Below, one piece after another: positions 1 through 6,782 of a DNA stretch of 20,366 bases. Below the pieces are notes generated by a model, which searched no databases, was not told where the DNA came from, and saw nothing but the letters and a program-made list of their open reading frames with translations. Made by a program: the position numbers and the translations under genes. The first letter of the stretch is position 1. Every line of letters begins with the position of its first letter. Source of the DNA: CAYXDR01 sp046498185 (GTDB lineage: Bacteria > Desulfobacterota > DSM-4660 > Desulfatiglandales > Desulfatiglandaceae); the NCBI GenBank assembly GCA_046498185.1, contig JAWOBE010000219.1, positions 1-20,366 on the forward strand. The letters run 5' to 3'.

Positions 1-142
1 GTGTAGAGGAGGATGTTCGTCCGGAAAAATGAGCGTGTTTATTTTTCGGGACGGATATCCTCATCGTCATTCACCGATGAGTTTCCTTATCCCCGTTTTT
101 CTTGCTTTTCTTTGCGTCTCGGCGTCTTGGCGCGAGGCCAAC

Positions 143-169
143 ATCCTGTCAATCCTGTCAATCCTGTCT
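143..169. repeat. three tandem 9-bp units downstream of gdh
   Basis: The unit ATCCTGTCA occurs twice at 143-160 and a third time with one change (ATCCTGTCT) at 161-169. It lies in the 263-bp stretch between the window edge and the 3' end of the glutamate dehydrogenase gene. That stretch contains no convincing gene; it also has a run of CCGAT-like direct repeats at about 218-238 and a 7-bp inverted repeat CTCATCG/CGATGAG at 60-81. Such short repeats are common in noncoding spacers; no function can be assigned. Confidence 0.6.
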
Positions 170-263
170 AAAATTTTAAATCCCGCGCCGCAGGCGTTCC
201 CTTCAAAAACAGCCGATACCGATGCCGACGCCGATACTGATTAAAGCGATTTTTAACAGAAGC

Positions 264-1511
264 TTACACCCACCCCCGCAGTTTGCAGGCTTCGGCCACT
301 CTGGCGACCGCGATCAGATAAGCCGCCTGGCGCATGTTCACCTTCTCGCGCGTCATCATCTCATAGACCGAATGAAATGCCTTTGTCATCTTTTCATCAA
401 GCCGGTCATTGACGACCTTGCCGGACCAGTAATAGTTATAGGTATTCTGTACCTGCTCAAAATAAGAAACCGTGACACCACCGGCGTTCGCCAGAAAATC
501 GGGAAGCACAAACACGTTGTTTCCATGGAGAATCTTGTCAGCCTCCGGCGTGGTCGGTCCGTTTGCCAGTTCGCAGCAAATCCGGCACTTAAGGCGGTCG
601 GCATTAGCGTCCGTGATCACGTTTTCGAGCGCAGACGGGAAAAGGACCTCGACATCCATTTCAAGAAGTTCCTCGTTGGAAATCGGTTCTGCATCAGGAA
701 ATCCTTCGAGGGCGCCGTTTCTCAATTTGTAATCAACAACGCTGCGCGGGTCCATGCCGTTCATGTTGCATATCCCTCCGCGCGAATCGGAGGCGGCTAC
801 AAGCTTCAGACCAAGAATCTCATGCCCGAGAACCGCCGCATGCTGGCCTGCATTTCCGAACCCTTGTATCGCCATAGTCTTTCCAGCGAGATCAACGCCG
901 AGAATTTTCGCAGCCTCTCGAAGAACGAATATACCTCCTCGCGCTGTGGCATCACCTCTGCCCTGGGAGCCTCCGATTGGTATCGGCTTTCCTGTTATCA
1001 TAGCCGGATGATGCTCACCCCCCATGGTTTCGTATTCGTCCATCATCCAACCCATAATCTGGGGAGTGGTGTAAACATCAGGAGCCGGCACATCCTGCGA
1101 AACCGAAAGGAATTTCGCCACAGCCCGTATATAAGCCCTGGCCAAACGCTGCTTTTCCCTCTCCGAAAGTATCTTGGGGTTACAGGTGATCCCGCCCTTG
1201 GCCCCGCCGAGGGGGATATCAACCACCGATGTCTTCCAGGTCATCCAGGCAGCCAGTGCTCGTACAGCATCGAGCGTTCCGCCGGTATGCCAGCGCAGCC
1301 CCCCCTTGGTGGGTCCTCTCGCGCTGTTGTATTGGATGCGATAACCATGGAAAATCTTTATTTTACCATCATCCATTTCCACAGGCATCGTCACCTTTAC
1401 TTCCTGCTGGGGCCATCGAAGGAGCTCGTGCGTTGCTTCATCGAGTCCCAGTCTTTCAGCGGCTTCATCAAGCTGTGCTTGAGCAATTTGAAAAGGGTTA
1501 AGTTCGGACAT
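264..1511 (-). CDS. gdhA: glutamate dehydrogenase (Glu/Leu/Phe/Val dehydrogenase family)
   Basis: Predicted 415-residue cytosolic enzyme that interconverts glutamate with 2-oxoglutarate and ammonia using NAD(P). The N-terminal dimerisation domain carries GPTKGGLR (residues 66-73) and the catalytic-lysine motif GGAKGG (Lys105). The Rossmann motif GFGNAG lies near residue 215, and the C-terminal segment PDFLANAGGV is typical of the family. The length is normal for the hexameric short GDH class. The ATG at 1511 has an AAGGAAA ribosome site at proper spacing. Upstream lie a 14-bp palindrome and a terminator, so the gene is probably transcribed alone. A leucine or phenylalanine dehydrogenase cannot be excluded from sequence alone, but the 415-aa length and the motifs favour GDH. 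It sits just outside the proposed arsenic island and looks like core genome. Confidence 0.9.
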   Translation of the reverse strand: MSELNPFQIAQAQLDEAAERLGLDEATHELLRWPQQEVKVTMPVEMDDGKIKIFHGYRIQYNSARGPTKGGLRWHTGGTLDAVRALAAWMTWKTSVVDIPLGGAKGGITCNPKILSEREKQRLARAYIRAVAKFLSVSQDVPAPDVYTTPQIMGWMMDEYETMGGEHHPAMITGKPIPIGGSQGRGDATARGGIFVLREAAKILGVDLAGKTMAIQGFGNAGQHAAVLGHEILGLKLVAASDSRGGICNMNGMDPRSVVDYKLRNGALEGFPDAEPISNEELLEMDVEVLFPSALENVITDANADRLKCRICCELANGPTTPEADKILHGNNVFVLPDFLANAGGVTVSYFEQVQNTYNYYWSGKVVNDRLDEKMTKAFHSVYEMMTREKVNMRQAAYLIAVARVAEACKLRGWV

Positions 1512-1533
1512 TTAAAAGTTTCCTTTCTAATTG

Positions 1534-1547
1534 TATTGTTAACAATA
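1534..1547. promoter_or_regulatory. perfect 14-bp palindrome upstream of gdh
   Basis: TATTGTTAACAATA is a perfect inverted repeat 23 bp upstream of the gdh start codon. A -10-like TACAAT on the minus strand overlaps its edge (1530-1535), with only a poor -35 match (TTCAGC) 17 bp further upstream. Its position would suit an operator for a repressor of gdh. Promoter and operator roles are inferred from position and symmetry only. Confidence 0.4.
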
Positions 1548-1605
1548 ACTGTGCTGAACGGAATGCTAATGCGTCTTTTCAAAAAATGCAACAGGATTTA
1601 CAATG

Positions 1606-1642
1606 AAAAAGAGCGGCACAGGGGAAACACCCGTGGCCGCTC
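1606..1642 (-). terminator. intrinsic terminator, probably originally that of tRNA-Leu
   Basis: Read on the minus strand, GAGCGGC and GCCGCTC form a 7-bp GC-rich stem with additional inner CAC/GTG and GGG/CCC pairing. Five Ts follow directly (the A run at 1606-1610). It ends transcription arriving from higher coordinates, that is, the arsenic operon in the present arrangement. It lies only about 20 nt beyond the tRNA-Leu 3'-end fragment at 1663. If the island between the two tRNA segments were removed, this hairpin would sit right behind the tRNA gene. Confidence 0.8.
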
Positions 1643-1662
1643 TAAAATGAGCCATTTTCAAA

Positions 1663-1700
1663 TGGTGCCGAAGGTGGGATTTGAACCTGAATTCGGCACC
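1663..1700 (-). other. tRNA-Leu 3'-end fragment, candidate island attachment site
   Basis: Positions 1663-1688 match the 3' end of the intact tRNA-Leu (11033-11058) in the same orientation with one mismatch, covering CCA, the 3' acceptor strand and the T loop. Homology then stops. The fragment also contains GGTGCCGAA at 1664-1672 and its complement TTCGGCACC at 1692-1700. On the minus strand it could therefore fold as acceptor stem plus a T-arm remnant, with the D and anticodon arms missing. It is too short to be a tRNA. It could be the far att site of an element integrated in tRNA-Leu, or less likely the internally deleted remnant of a second tRNA gene. Confidence 0.65.
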
Positions 1701-1785
1701 TAAATAACTGATAACACGGGTAAATATTTCAACAAATTAGCAAGTGTAACCCTAAGGTAACTCGTGGGGGGTGTCAACAGAAAAA

Positions 1786-1890
1786 TCACACACCATGTTT
1801 TCGGCGAGACATATAAGCCATCGTTCCCTTCATAAAAGCCGGTTTTTCCTCGTCTGTCAATGCGTTGAATTGATTCAAGAAATCTTTCAT
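1786..1890 (-). CDS. very small ORF at the end of the ars operon
   Basis: An ATG at 1890 opens a 34-residue ORF beginning MKDFLNQFNALTDEEKPAFM, preceded by a strong GGAGG site (1897-1901) six bases away. The frame stays open upstream to an ATG at 1938, which would give 50 residues starting MLCEMPEMMGFC and overlapping the duplicated ACR3 tail. The peptide is hydrophilic and helical in look, with an LTDEEK segment like those at the start of helices in small cytoplasmic proteins. I do not recognise a family. It is the last possible gene before the terminator at 1606-1642 and follows arsM by about 130 bp. The strong ribosome site is the main argument that it is translated. Confidence 0.5.
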   Translation of the reverse strand: MKDFLNQFNALTDEEKPAFMKGTMAYMSRRKHGV

Positions 1891-1909
1891 TTCATTCCTC
1901 CAGCAGAAA

Positions 1910-1988
1910 CCCATCATCTCGGGCATTTCACATAACATACACCCGTCGCGGTTTCGACGGCATACGGAAAAAACTTCTTCTTGAGCCA
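1910..1988 (-). repeat. duplicated 3' end of the ACR3 gene (copy A)
   Basis: 79 bp that match 2843-2921 at 76 positions, in the same orientation. It encodes the last residues of ACR3 (WLKKKFFPYAVETATG, then CYVKCPR and a stop) but is detached from any ACR3 body. It begins about 30 bp after the arsM stop codon. The two copies bracket arsM exactly, which points to a duplication or insertion event that placed arsM within the distal end of the operon. Confidence 0.9.
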
Positions 1989-2017
1989 GAATTCAGTATC
2001 GTGGATCTCTGATCGAA

Positions 2018-2818
2018 CTACAACGGCTTTTCCGCCACAATGTCTGCAGATGCAACAAAATTTTCGGCACCGCTTCCAGGAAACCAACCACTGACCAGCT
2101 CTTTGCTGTATGCTTTCAGGTCAATTTTAACATTTCGAAATCCTACCTCCGCCAGAAGGCTTCGAACCCGGTCCACGTGTTCAGCACCCGCAATGCACCC
2201 TGTCATCAATGCCGCCTGTTTTTTTAATGAATCGGGCATTTCGGCCGTGGCCACCACATCTGAAACAAACAGCCGACCCCCCGGTCTTAAAACGCGATAG
2301 GCATCCTCGAACACCAATTTTTTCTCGGGTGACAGATTGATGACGCAATTGGAGATAATCACATCCACACTGTTGTCGGACACCGGCAGATTCTCAATCT
2401 CCCCCAAGCGGAACTCGACGTTTATCAAACCCATTTTCGCCGCATTCTCCCGCGCCTTGGACAGCATCTCAGGGGTCATATCCACCCCGATGACACGGCC
2501 CTTATCACCAACCTTTTCGGCTGCAAGAAAACAGTCGAATCCACCCCCACTGCCCAGGTCCAGCACAACGTCATCCGGCTTGATCTCCCCAATGGCTGTC
2601 GGATTGCCGCAGCCTAGACCGAGATTGGCGCCTTCAACGATAGTGCCCAATTCTTCATGGGAGTAGCCCACGATCTGATTGACCATTTCCATGTCGGCGC
2701 CGGAGCCGCAGCAACCGGAATCACTTTCCGTCCGACAGCCACAGCCTGTGCCGGTTGCTGCATGTGCATATCGGTCTCTCACCATCTGGCGTAGGATATC
2801 AGGACTTTCTTTCTTCAT
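2018..2818 (-). CDS. arsM: arsenite S-adenosylmethionine methyltransferase
   Basis: Predicted 266-residue cytosolic enzyme that transfers methyl groups from S-adenosylmethionine to trivalent arsenic, giving methylated arsenicals. The SAM-binding motif I is DLGSGGGFD (residues 87-95), followed by GVDMTPEML. The three cysteines that define ArsM are placed as in the family: Cys70 (GLGCGNP), Cys158 (SNCVINL) and Cys208 (TGCIAGA). An additional Cys-rich N-terminal stretch (residues 26-37) is also common in bacterial ArsM. The start ATG at 2818 has an AGAGAGG site and lies 28 bp after the ACR3 stop. The gene is flanked by direct repeats derived from the ACR3 tail, suggesting a later addition to the operon. 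It is probably transcribed with ACR3 from the arsR promoter. Confidence in function is high from the cysteine pattern. Confidence 0.93.
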   Translation of the reverse strand: MKKESPDILRQMVRDRYAHAATGTGCGCRTESDSGCCGSGADMEMVNQIVGYSHEELGTIVEGANLGLGCGNPTAIGEIKPDDVVLDLGSGGGFDCFLAAEKVGDKGRVIGVDMTPEMLSKARENAAKMGLINVEFRLGEIENLPVSDNSVDVIISNCVINLSPEKKLVFEDAYRVLRPGGRLFVSDVVATAEMPDSLKKQAALMTGCIAGAEHVDRVRSLLAEVGFRNVKIDLKAYSKELVSGWFPGSGAENFVASADIVAEKPL

Positions 2819-2842
2819 TGTTGACCTCTCTTACGGCACAAG

Positions 2843-2921
2843 CCCATCATGTCGGGCATTTCACATAACATACACCCGTCGCGGTTTCGACGGCATACGG
2901 GAAAAACTTCTTTTTGAGCCA
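2843..2921 (-). repeat. 3' end of ACR3, the repeated segment (copy B)
   Basis: This is the copy that belongs to the intact ACR3 gene; it covers its last codons, its stop and four bases beyond. It differs from copy A at only three positions. The near identity implies a recent event or continuing conversion between the copies. Recombination between them would delete arsM. Confidence 0.9.
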
Positions 2922-3944
2922 CAGGGACAGATGGACAAGATTTATGAGCACGGGCACTTCAACAAGAGGACCGATGACGGCTGCAAATGCCTGGCCCGAG
3001 TTGATCCCGAACACCGCGACGGCCACCGCTATGGCAAGCTCGAAATTATTGGAGGCGGCCGTGAACGAAAGTGTCGCCGCCTGCCCGTAATGTGCGTCGA
3101 ACTTTCTGCTCAAAAAGAAAGAAATAATGAACATGAAAACGAAGTAGATCAGAAGCGGTACAGCGATCCGCACGACATCAAAGGGTATCTTGACGATGTA
3201 CTCACCCTTGAGGGAGAACATGACCAGGATTGTGAAAAGCAGGGCGATGAGCGTAATCGGGCTGATTTTGGGGATGAACTTTTTTTCATACCACTCCCGT
3301 CCCTTTGTCTTGAGTCCGATGACCCGGGACACAATCCCGGCGATGAACGGGATCCCGAGATAGATGAACACGCTTTCAGCAATCTGGCCGATCGTGATAT
3401 CGACCACCACCCCTTTGAGCCCGAAAAGCGGCGGCAGAACCGTGATGAAAATATAAGCGTAAACGGAGAAGAAGATGACCTGAAAAACGGAGTTGAAGGC
3501 CACCAGCCCGGCACAGTATTCTGTATCTCCCTTTGCCAGATCGTTCCAGACGATTACCATCGCGATGCAGCGGGCAAGTCCTATAAGGATGAGACCTACC
3601 ATGTATTCGGGGTAGCCCCGCAGAAAAACAATGGCGAGGAGGAACATAAGTATGGGCCCGATAATCCAGTTCTGAACGAGAGAAAGAGCCAGGATCCTGT
3701 AGTTCCTGAACACCTGTCCCAACTGTTCGTACTTAACTTTGGCAAGCGGCGGATACATCATCAGGATCAACCCGACGGCTATCGGGATATTTGTCGTTCC
3801 GACCTGGAAATAGTTCCAGAAATCGACGACTCCCGGACCAATGTATCCCCATCCCACCCCGATGAACATGGCAAGGAAAATCCACAGGGTCAGAAACCGG
3901 TCAAGTACGGAAAGCTGCCTGCCGATCGCCTGATCATGAGCCAT
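2847..3944 (-). CDS. acr3: arsenite efflux permease, ACR3 family
   Basis: Predicted 365-residue inner-membrane protein with about ten hydrophobic segments that exports arsenite. The family signature ARCIAMVIVWNDLAKGD is at residues 124-140 with the key Cys126, and the second conserved segment SNNFELAIAVAVAVFG (298-313) holds the conserved Glu302. The open frame extends far upstream, but the ATG at 3944 is chosen because it follows GGAGG by eight bases and begins the protein at the usual family position; the extension would overlap the TauE gene. It starts 14 bp after the TauE-like gene. The C terminus carries a tail with two cysteines (VCYVKCPT) that I do not regard as typical for ACR3; the same tail is duplicated after arsM. 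Confidence 0.93.
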   Translation of the reverse strand: MAHDQAIGRQLSVLDRFLTLWIFLAMFIGVGWGYIGPGVVDFWNYFQVGTTNIPIAVGLILMMYPPLAKVKYEQLGQVFRNYRILALSLVQNWIIGPILMFLLAIVFLRGYPEYMVGLILIGLARCIAMVIVWNDLAKGDTEYCAGLVAFNSVFQVIFFSVYAYIFITVLPPLFGLKGVVVDITIGQIAESVFIYLGIPFIAGIVSRVIGLKTKGREWYEKKFIPKISPITLIALLFTILVMFSLKGEYIVKIPFDVVRIAVPLLIYFVFMFIISFFLSRKFDAHYGQAATLSFTAASNNFELAIAVAVAVFGINSGQAFAAVIGPLVEVPVLINLVHLSLWLKKKFFPYAVETATGVCYVKCPT

Positions 3945-3958
3945 TATATTTGCCTCCT

Positions 3959-4789
3959 TCAAATCGGCAAGTGAAGCCAAGCGAATACGCCGATCATCTT
4001 GAGCCCCATGTAAAACATCACTGCAATAAAGATGTACTTGAGCTGCTTGGCCGGAAGCAGATGTGCGGTCTTTGCTCCTACGATGGCCATGGGGATGCTG
4101 CAGCCGGCAAGGAGAACCCATTGAAGCCAGTTCAGGTATCCCGTTGAGTAAGGCGGCAGTCCCTGGACTCCCAATCCGTTGATCAGGAAGGAAATCGATC
4201 CACCGATGGCCGTGAAAATCATCAGCGCCGTAGAGGTCCCGACAGCCTGGTGCATCTTGAACTTCAAGAAATAGACCATGACGGGGATCATGAGAACACC
4301 CCCCCCGATCCCGACGATGCCCGAGACAATACCCAGGGGGATCCCCCACAGGATAAAGCCTGTAATGCTGTCTGATGGTTCATCCGTGATTTGGGGCGGC
4401 TTGGCCGTAAGCATCCGGATTGCGCCCAGGATGACGGCGATACCGAATGCGACCGTCAGGACCTTGGCCGGGAGGTGAGATGCTATGAAGGCACCGAAAA
4501 AGGCCCCTAAAGCTCCGGCGATGCCGAAGGTTACCCCCGCCCTCCAGAGCACAGCCCCCTTCTTATGGTGGGTCATAGCGCCGCTCAAAGCCGTTGGAAG
4601 AACAACAAGAAGATTGGTCCCGAAGGCAATGCGGATGGCAATGGTGGGATCCACCCCGATGGTTTTCAGAGCCCAGAACTGCACCGGAACCATGATGAAG
4701 CAGCCCCCGACACCCAGGAGGCCCGATGCGAACCCGACTCCCAACCCCGTGATCAGCAATGCAATAATTTGTGCAGCATATATTTCCAT
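3959..4789 (-). CDS. TauE/SafE family membrane permease
   Basis: Predicted 276-residue polytopic inner-membrane protein with two related halves. Each half has the glycine-rich family motif: GFASGLLGVGGCFIMVP near residues 19-35 and GIVSGIVGIGGGVLMIPV in the second half. The family exports or imports small anions such as sulfite or sulfoacetate. The substrate here is unknown; its place between arsC and acr3 suggests an anion or thiol-linked solute relevant to arsenic stress, but this is inference from context. The ATG at 4789 overlaps the 3' end of a broken small gene, and the downstream gene acr3 follows by 14 bp, consistent with one operon. Confidence 0.85.
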   Translation of the reverse strand: MEIYAAQIIALLITGLGVGFASGLLGVGGCFIMVPVQFWALKTIGVDPTIAIRIAFGTNLLVVLPTALSGAMTHHKKGAVLWRAGVTFGIAGALGAFFGAFIASHLPAKVLTVAFGIAVILGAIRMLTAKPPQITDEPSDSITGFILWGIPLGIVSGIVGIGGGVLMIPVMVYFLKFKMHQAVGTSTALMIFTAIGGSISFLINGLGVQGLPPYSTGYLNWLQWVLLAGCSIPMAIVGAKTAHLLPAKQLKYIFIAVMFYMGLKMIGVFAWLHLPI

Positions 4790-4925
4790 TTCAACAACTC
4801 CTCGCCCGCATCATCATCGGACCACTCGTGATCTTCCGCCGCCATTCCTCCATGGCGTCCTTGAAACCGATAATACCGATCGGCGAATCCCCTACCCGGA
4901 TCTGGCTTACACCATCCTGCGACAT
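4753..4925 (-). pseudogene. frameshifted, truncated small gene
   Basis: An ATG at 4925 starts MSQDGVSQIRVGDSPIGIIG, continuing FKDAMEE, then the frame runs out to a stop at 4791. One missing base after the DAMEE codons restores a second frame reading AAEDHEWSDDDAGEELL before it ends at 4753 inside the TauE gene. The joined product resembles, from memory, the N-terminal part of small proteins found with PF13192-type thioredoxins and arsenic genes, in which a similar IRVG..GIIG..EALEE segment precedes the redox domain. That redox domain is absent here. The gene is most simply a remnant broken by a 1-nt deletion and by fusion to the TauE start. Programmed frameshifting is possible but I see no slippery run. 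Confidence 0.55.
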
Positions 4926-5014
4926 ATTTCTCAGCAACTTTTTTACTTTTATCTTAAGAACTTAAGAACAACAGCGAAAGAAGCGACCTACTTTACGGAT
5001 CTTCCTTTCTTTAT

Positions 5015-5449
5015 TCAAGCCTCCAGTTTGGCCGAAAGGTTTTTGACAAAGTTTTTTATCTGGTCCCGCACCCGGCGGTAGTGACTCATGGCTTCTTCCT
5101 CGTTCGCGGCGTTTTGGGCGAGCACGGGAGGGTCCTCGAAACCCTTGTGAATCAGCCTGGTTTTGGCCGGAAAATACGGGCAGGCCTCACGTGCTTTGTC
5201 GCAGAGCGTCACCACGTAGTCGAACTCCAGGTTCCCGAGCTCACTCACATCCTTCGATTTCCGCCCCGAAATATCGATCCCGGCCTCACGCATTGCTTCA
5301 ACGGCCCTCGGATCCACACCCTTGGGTTTCACCCCGGCGGAACAGGGATCGAAATGATCCGCCTGCAGGCGCCGGGTCCAGCCCTCGGCCATCTGGCTTC
5401 GGCATGAATTGCCGGTGCACAGAAACAGTACACGCTTTTTCTCAGTCAT
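5015..5449 (-). CDS. arsC: arsenate reductase, thioredoxin-coupled low-molecular-weight phosphatase type
   Basis: Predicted 144-residue cytosolic enzyme that reduces arsenate to arsenite for export by ACR3. The P-loop CTGNSCR (CX5R, Cys11-Arg17) is at the N terminus. Cys83 and Cys90 (TLCDKAREAC) form the redox relay, and Asp106-Pro107 is the general acid. The spacing matches the Staphylococcus pI258 type (Cys10, Cys82, Cys89), which draws electrons from thioredoxin rather than glutaredoxin. The frame extends to 5461, but the ATG at 5449 is preferred because GGGAGGGG stands just before it. It follows ccdA by 37 bp in the ars operon. Confidence 0.95.
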   Translation of the reverse strand: MTEKKRVLFLCTGNSCRSQMAEGWTRRLQADHFDPCSAGVKPKGVDPRAVEAMREAGIDISGRKSKDVSELGNLEFDYVVTLCDKAREACPYFPAKTRLIHKGFEDPPVLAQNAANEEEAMSHYRRVRDQIKNFVKNLSAKLEA

Positions 5450-5486
5450 TGCCCCTCCCACCGCTGCGGGTCAAGTTTAGAACGCG

Positions 5487-6197
5487 TTACAGCGCCGATA
5501 AAAAAGGCGTCAAAATGAACCACACCCCAAGCATAGCTATTATGGCCCCTGCGCCCTTGCGGAACCACACGCCTGCGCCCTGCCAGCCGCCGCTCTGCAG
5601 CAACCGCTTGACAGCAGCGGTGGAACTGCCCGCAATTGCTATAGGGATACAATGTCCGATGCCGAACAGAATTATGAAAAGGATGCCGGTGGCAATCTGT
5701 TTCTGGACGGTTATGATCGCAAGGATCGGGGCGATGAACCCGAAGGTGCAGGTCCCCGAAAGCACCCCGTAGGCAAGGCCCAGGATGAACGCGCCACCCA
5801 GCCCCTGCACCTTGAGCCGCTGGAGCAGGCTCCCGGACATGGAGCACTTCTCTACCCCCAGCATGCCCAACGCAACCCAGACGAGCACAGCCCCAACCAG
5901 CACCTGCCAGTACACGCCGATGTCTCCAAGCATCCTTCCAAGCATGACACAGGCCACCCCTACGGCTGCGATCGTGATAAAGAGCCCAAGGCTGAAAGCC
6001 CCGGCGTACCAGGCCGCCTGCCGTGGCTTTACCGCCGTCTCCTGCCCACCTACATAGGCTACGATCAGCGGAATCGAGGCCAGGTGGCAGGGACTGAAGA
6101 CAACACTGATCATTCCCCACAAGAAGCAACCCGCCGCTGCCAACGCAGGTCCGGAGCTTATCCACTCGTTAACAGTGATGAAGATCGAATTAAACAT
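5487..6197 (-). CDS. ccdA: CcdA/DsbD-type thiol-disulfide transmembrane protein
   Basis: Predicted 236-residue inner-membrane protein with six hydrophobic segments, of the CcdA/DsbD-beta family, which carries electrons from cytosolic thioredoxin to extracytoplasmic thiol proteins. The redox pair is probably Cys37 (SPCHLASIP, in the first membrane segment) and Cys150 (GTCTFGFIAP, in the fourth). The length is usual for CcdA. Its upstream neighbour in the operon encodes an exported thioredoxin, its likely partner, so the two may keep an envelope target reduced during arsenic stress. A GGAAGG site precedes the ATG. Cytochrome c maturation is the classical role of the family, but no cytochrome genes are nearby. 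Confidence 0.88.
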   Translation of the reverse strand: MFNSIFITVNEWISSGPALAAAGCFLWGMISVVFSPCHLASIPLIVAYVGGQETAVKPRQAAWYAGAFSLGLFITIAAVGVACVMLGRMLGDIGVYWQVLVGAVLVWVALGMLGVEKCSMSGSLLQRLKVQGLGGAFILGLAYGVLSGTCTFGFIAPILAIITVQKQIATGILFIILFGIGHCIPIAIAGSSTAAVKRLLQSGGWQGAGVWFRKGAGAIIAMLGVWFILTPFLSAL

Positions 6198-6331
6198 TGC
6201 TTCTTACCCTTCCTCACCCGGCTATATTCATCAAGATACACTCATTTTTTCCAGCCTGCAGATCACGATTCGACTCCCATCGAAGCGAGAACCTTCTCGA
6301 ACAGCTTCACCTATCAAAGACTCAACACCGG

Positions 6332-6721
6332 TCATTGCACTCCCAGTTCCTTCATCTTCGCGCGGATTTTCTCCTCACTCATGAAACCATCATGACGGTA
6401 AACCATTTCACCTTCCTTATTGTAGAAAAACTGCACAGGTATCGCCCGTACTCCAAGATCGAGCGCCACCTGCTTGTGTGTGAGCACGTTCACGAACACA
6501 ACAGCCGCCCTGCCTTCATACTCCTTTTTGAGCTTTTTCAGAACAGGCTCCATCATCCGGCAGGGGACGCATGTGTTCGCTCCGAAATCCACCATCGTGA
6601 CCATGCCTTTAACAGGGAAATCCAGCGACGGTTCTCCTGCTGACGAGCATTCAACCCCCGCGATGCTGCCGAGAAATACAAAAAGGATTGTTACCGTAAA
6701 CTTCTTTATCCTATAACCCAT
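6332..6721 (-). CDS. exported thioredoxin-like protein
   Basis: Predicted 129-residue protein. A short basic stretch and hydrophobic segment (residues 5-23) form a signal peptide or anchor. The thioredoxin fold follows with active site CVPC (Cys51-Cys54) and the cis-proline segment AIPVQF (Pro95). The CVPC dipeptide differs from the CGPC of general thioredoxins, which suggests a dedicated partner. It lies directly upstream of ccdA and is likely its extracytoplasmic acceptor. The ATG at 6721 has a GGAG site nine bases away. The 134 bp between it and ccdA contain only a doubtful 34-codon ORF. Confidence 0.88.
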   Translation of the reverse strand: MGYRIKKFTVTILFVFLGSIAGVECSSAGEPSLDFPVKGMVTMVDFGANTCVPCRMMEPVLKKLKKEYEGRAAVVFVNVLTHKQVALDLGVRAIPVQFFYNKEGEMVYRHDGFMSEEKIRAKMKELGVQ

Positions 6722-6782
6722 TTTATTCTGCTCCTTTTTACTTCTTATGTCTATTTGGACTTTTCAAACAGATCCATCATAA

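Noticed and set aside
1..263. Possible CRISPR-like repeat from the ATCCTGTCA units
   Set aside because: Units are 9 bp, contiguous and without spacers.
222..1703. Long plus-strand ORF opposite gdh and across the tRNA fragment
   Set aside because: It is a mirror of the gdh codons; its end (VPKVGFEP) is the usual translation of a tRNA 3' end. No family resemblance.
1774..1779. Minus-strand TTGACA that could be a promoter reading toward gdh
   Set aside because: The hexamer 17 bp away is only TAGGGT, and a terminator lies between it and gdh.
2679..3974. Long plus-strand ORF opposite acr3 rich in charged residues
   Set aside because: A membrane-protein gene read backwards gives such Asp/Glu/His/Arg-rich frames; no start signal and no recognisable domain.
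3945..4349. N-terminal extension of ACR3 into the TauE gene
   Set aside because: The extension is out of frame with TauE codons, lacks family similarity, and a strong ribosome site precedes the ATG at 3944.
6231..6335. 34-codon ORF overlapping the exported thioredoxin stop (ATGA)
   Set aside because: The overlap suits coupled translation, but the sequence is unlike any family I know and is short; left unannotated.
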